Source: Candidatus Sifarchaeum subterraneum
GTDB lineage: Archaea; Asgardarchaeota; Sifarchaeia; Sifarchaeales; Sifarchaeaceae
Reading direction: 5' to 3'
NCBI GenBank assembly: GCA_016292335.1
Contig: JAECRX010000132.1
Coordinates: 1 to 6,552 of the forward strand
Length of the DNA stretch: 6,552 nucleotides
Shown here: in pieces, positions 5,198-6,552 of the stretch
Layout: the number at the start of each line of letters is the position of its first letter
Position numbering within the stretch: the first letter of the stretch is position 1
Translations under genes and position numbers: made by a program
Notes under the pieces: model-generated
Seen by the model: only the letters and a program-made list of their open reading frames with translations
The model's database searches: none
Told to the model about the DNA's origin: nothing

Positions 5198-5884
5198 TCA
5201 ACTAATTTTGGTGAAAGTGAAAGTTCCCACAGGAGTGACTGTTCCATCAACTAAGAAAGGACTGGTTTCAATTCTATTTATAGGTTCAGGTGGATTTGTT
5301 GGCAGGTCTGGTGAGGTATAGGTCGTTCCGCTATCCGTTCCAGCATCATAGGCATATAAAATGACAACTTTGTTAGTGACCCACCTATTATTTTCTAGAA
5401 GGCTCAGACTTGATACACCTACAAACCAATCAGGGCTTGGAGCGACCATTGATACCAAAGTGACGAATGGGAAATCTTTGCTAATATTAAATGAAAGGCT
5501 GACTGAACCAGGTGATCTAGCGATGCCACCACCCGATAGTTTTGTAAAGGCATATCCGTTTTGGATGGCAGCGTCAATTTCACTATTTAATGGATTTTTA
5601 CTTCCCTTTTCAGCCATATTTTTGATTCCTGGGGAAGCCAGTTGTCCCTCTTCCCAAAATGTAACCTTGGAATTATGCGTTGCGCCAATTAATCCTGAAA
5701 AGTGAGGATTTGGTGGGAAATCCTCTGGATGGGTTTCAGAACTCCAAGTAGCTTCAAAAGTGACTTCATATTCAGCTATGTTTTCGCTTTCGGAATAATA
5801 GCTATCGGAATAATAAAAAACGAGCGCAAGGGATAAAATTCCGACTATAGCTAGAATTAGAACTATCTTCAGAGGCTTCATCAT
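5198..5884 (-). CDS. Secreted, membrane-anchored Spondin_N domain protein
   Basis: The 228 residues are a hydrophobic N-terminal signal or anchor (IVLILAIVGILSLALVF, 7-23), a short Ser/Tyr/Glu linker (24-36), and one Spondin_N domain filling the rest. Landmarks of that domain are Y..TFEATWS (39-48), THP.DFP (51-57), HFSGLIGATHNS (61-72), the W and AS of FW..GQLAS (76-84), SMVAPSPDWFVGV (145-157) and YAYDAGTDSG (177-186). In animal F-spondin this is an extracellular C2-like beta-sandwich. Here it should lie outside the cell, tethered or released. There are no thrombospondin repeats or other domains, and its ligand is unknown. The start is ATG at 5884, with GGTGA 5 nt before it; a GTG at 5893 in the same frame is part of that ribosome site. 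It stands alone, with its own TATA box and a T-tract terminator. The domain assignment is from motif recognition, strong at several blocks. Confidence 0.88.
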   Translation of the reverse strand: MMKPLKIVLILAIVGILSLALVFYYSDSYYSESENIAEYEVTFEATWSSETHPEDFPPNPHFSGLIGATHNSKVTFWEEGQLASPGIKNMAEKGSKNPLNSEIDAAIQNGYAFTKLSGGGIARSPGSVSLSFNISKDFPFVTLVSMVAPSPDWFVGVSSLSLLENNRWVTNKVVILYAYDAGTDSGTTYTSPDLPTNPPEPINRIETSPFLVDGTVTPVGTFTFTKIS

Positions 5885-5889
5885 ATTTT

Positions 5890-5894
5890 TCACC
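5890..5894 (-). promoter_or_regulatory. Shine-Dalgarno that decides the Spondin_N gene start
   Basis: GGTGA on the minus strand (within GAAGGTGA) lies 5 nt before ATG at 5884. The in-frame GTG at 5893 is contained in it and so is unlikely to be the start. Confidence 0.65.
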
Positions 5895-5943
5895 TTCTAA
5901 ATAATGTTCTTTTAATAAGATATCTATTAGCATGGCTCAATTG

Positions 5944-5951
5944 TTTATAAA
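5944..5951 (-). promoter_or_regulatory. TATA box for the Spondin_N gene
   Basis: TTTATAAA, within ATTTATAAAC on the minus strand, predicts a start near 5921 and a leader of about 37 nt. The rest of the 343-bp gap up to the tnpB element, 5953-6210, shows no gene, RNA or repeat that I can recognise. Confidence 0.55.
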
Positions 5952-6210
5952 TAATAGATAATTCAAAAGAGTGGTTTGTTTTGTTGTTACATTTTTAACG
6001 AGATTAGATAATTTAATTCCGACAAAACGAACTTTCTTTCATTTAAAATTCTTAAAGGTATTCCTGGCCATAAAAGATTAGATCACACGTTTTCAGTCAT
6101 CTTTTGTGTTAAAGAGATGTCTATTCGTCACATTCATCCTGACCTTTCTCTAACACACCTCTGTTGGAAAAATATTCTCTTTTTAAAAATGTTTTACCAG
6201 TAAACGTTCA

Positions 6211-6240
6211 GTGACATCCTCACACGATTAACCTCGTGTG
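6211..6240 (-). mobile_element. Right end of the tnpB element, hairpin and terminus
   Basis: CACACGA (6221-6227) pairs perfectly with TCGTGTG (6234-6240) around the 6-nt loop TTAACC. On the minus strand the order is GGAAG-C, hairpin, GAGGATGTCAC, the familiar form of IS200/IS605 tnpB right ends. I place the terminus at the end of GTCAC (6211). The tnpB stop codon lies in the loop. The left end is beyond the right edge of the window, and no tnpA is visible. Confidence 0.7.
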
Positions 6241-6340
6241 CTTCCAGCCCCTATTTCATGGCGTGTAGTTCCTGCTTCAGTCACCCTCCAACGAGGATAT
6301 CCACAGGCGTAACTTCCGACTCGTCCAGCCGTAGCTCTTT
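6211..6340 (-). ncRNA. Probable omega-RNA (reRNA) scaffold of TnpB
   Basis: In characterised tnpB elements the guide RNA comes from the 3' end of tnpB and the right end, with the guide taken from DNA just past the terminus. By analogy it should cover the last 110 or so bases of tnpB and the right-end hairpin, and run into the flank below 6211, whose first 20 nt on the minus strand are TGAACGTTTACTGGTAAAAC. The 5' boundary is a guess. Only the hairpin is seen directly. Confidence 0.4.
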
Positions 6341-6551
6341 TTAGTATATTTATGGCAGAATTTAAGTCCCGATCTATTATTAATCCACAATAAGGACATT
6401 TATGTATCCTTACTGTCAATGATTTTTTAACTTCCTTTCCACATTTACTACATATTTGACTCGTTCCTCTTGAATTTACTTTATAAAAGTCTGCTCCAGC
6501 ACTTTCAGCCTTGTAACAGAGCATTTTTATGAAGTTATTCCAAGAAGCATC
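6228..6551 (-). CDS. tnpB: TnpB RNA-guided nuclease/transposon protein, C-terminal part (cut by right edge)
   Basis: The frame is open from the right edge (first full codon 6551-6549) to TAA at 6228-6230, giving 107 residues; the ATG at 6524 is internal, not the start. The sequence begins DASWNNFIKMLCYKAESAG, the conserved helix before the zinc ribbon. The four ribbon cysteines follow: CSKC (34-37) and CPYC (52-55). DRDLNSAINIL (60-70) is the RuvC-III motif with its catalytic acidic residue. The remaining 37 residues are the variable tail ending in EAGTTR and GAGSTRG. All C-terminal catalytic and metal-binding features are intact, so nothing here shows decay. TnpB is an RNA-guided DNA endonuclease related to Cas12 ancestors that helps IS200/IS605 elements persist. 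The RuvC-I and RuvC-II parts lie outside the window, so activity of the whole protein cannot be judged. Confidence 0.93.
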   Translation of the reverse strand, partial: DASWNNFIKMLCYKAESAGADFYKVNSRGTSQICSKCGKEVKKSLTVRIHKCPYCGLIIDRDLNSAINILKRATAGRVGSYACGYPRWRVTEAGTTRHEIGAGSTRG

Positions 6552-6552
6552 A

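Noticed and set aside
6080..6165. GATGA and CTGA strings on the minus strand, considered as a C/D box guide RNA
   Set aside because: The order and spacing of C, D', C' and D boxes do not fit; only isolated partial boxes occur. The same was true of the TGATGG repeats near 2965-2995.
1..6552. CRISPR array
   Set aside because: No regularly spaced direct repeats were found on either strand.

Overview
The window comes from an AT-rich archaeon. It carries ribosomal protein L15e, the archaeal/eukaryotic RNase P proteins Rpp30 and Pop5, and a COG1325/DUF54 RNA-binding protein. Archaeal TATA boxes precede several genes, and GGTGA-type Shine-Dalgarno sites and T-tract terminators are present. The order rpl15e - COG1325 - rnp3 - rnp2 is a conserved archaeal cluster. 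Having a serA-like gene just upstream suggests a TACK-type lineage, possibly Bathyarchaeia-like, but that placement is inference.

Layout. 2-508 (+): the end of a membrane-anchored protein with an Ig-like extracytoplasmic domain, cut by the left edge. 509-1105: no intact gene; it holds debris of IS200/IS605-type (tnpB) elements, including a right-end hairpin, the last codons of a lost tnpB and a second decayed right-end-like sequence, then a T-rich terminator for the next operon. 1106-4596 (all -): serA-like dehydrogenase, rpl15e, COG1325 protein, rnp3 and rnp2, read from right to left. rnp3 and rnp2 are 6 nt apart and share a promoter. 4606-5197: mostly noncoding, with a striking inverted repeat upstream of serA and one small (+) gene of about 57-59 codons that has its own TATA box and Shine-Dalgarno site. 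5198-5884 (-): a secreted, membrane-anchored Spondin_N domain protein. 5885-6227: its promoter and the right end of a tnpB element. 6228-6551 (-): the C-terminal part of TnpB, cut by the right edge.

How the genes work together. The central block is a housekeeping translation/RNA-processing cluster: a large-subunit ribosomal protein, a predicted exosome-associated RNA-binding protein and two RNase P subunits, with an amino-acid/2-hydroxyacid dehydrogenase upstream. The flanks are accessory: two cell-surface proteins and IS605-type DNA. The most unusual items are the archaeal Spondin_N protein, the TRAP-beta/DUF11-like surface protein, the fossil tnpB right ends that may still specify omega-RNA-like hairpins, and the uncharacterised small gene at 4991-5170.
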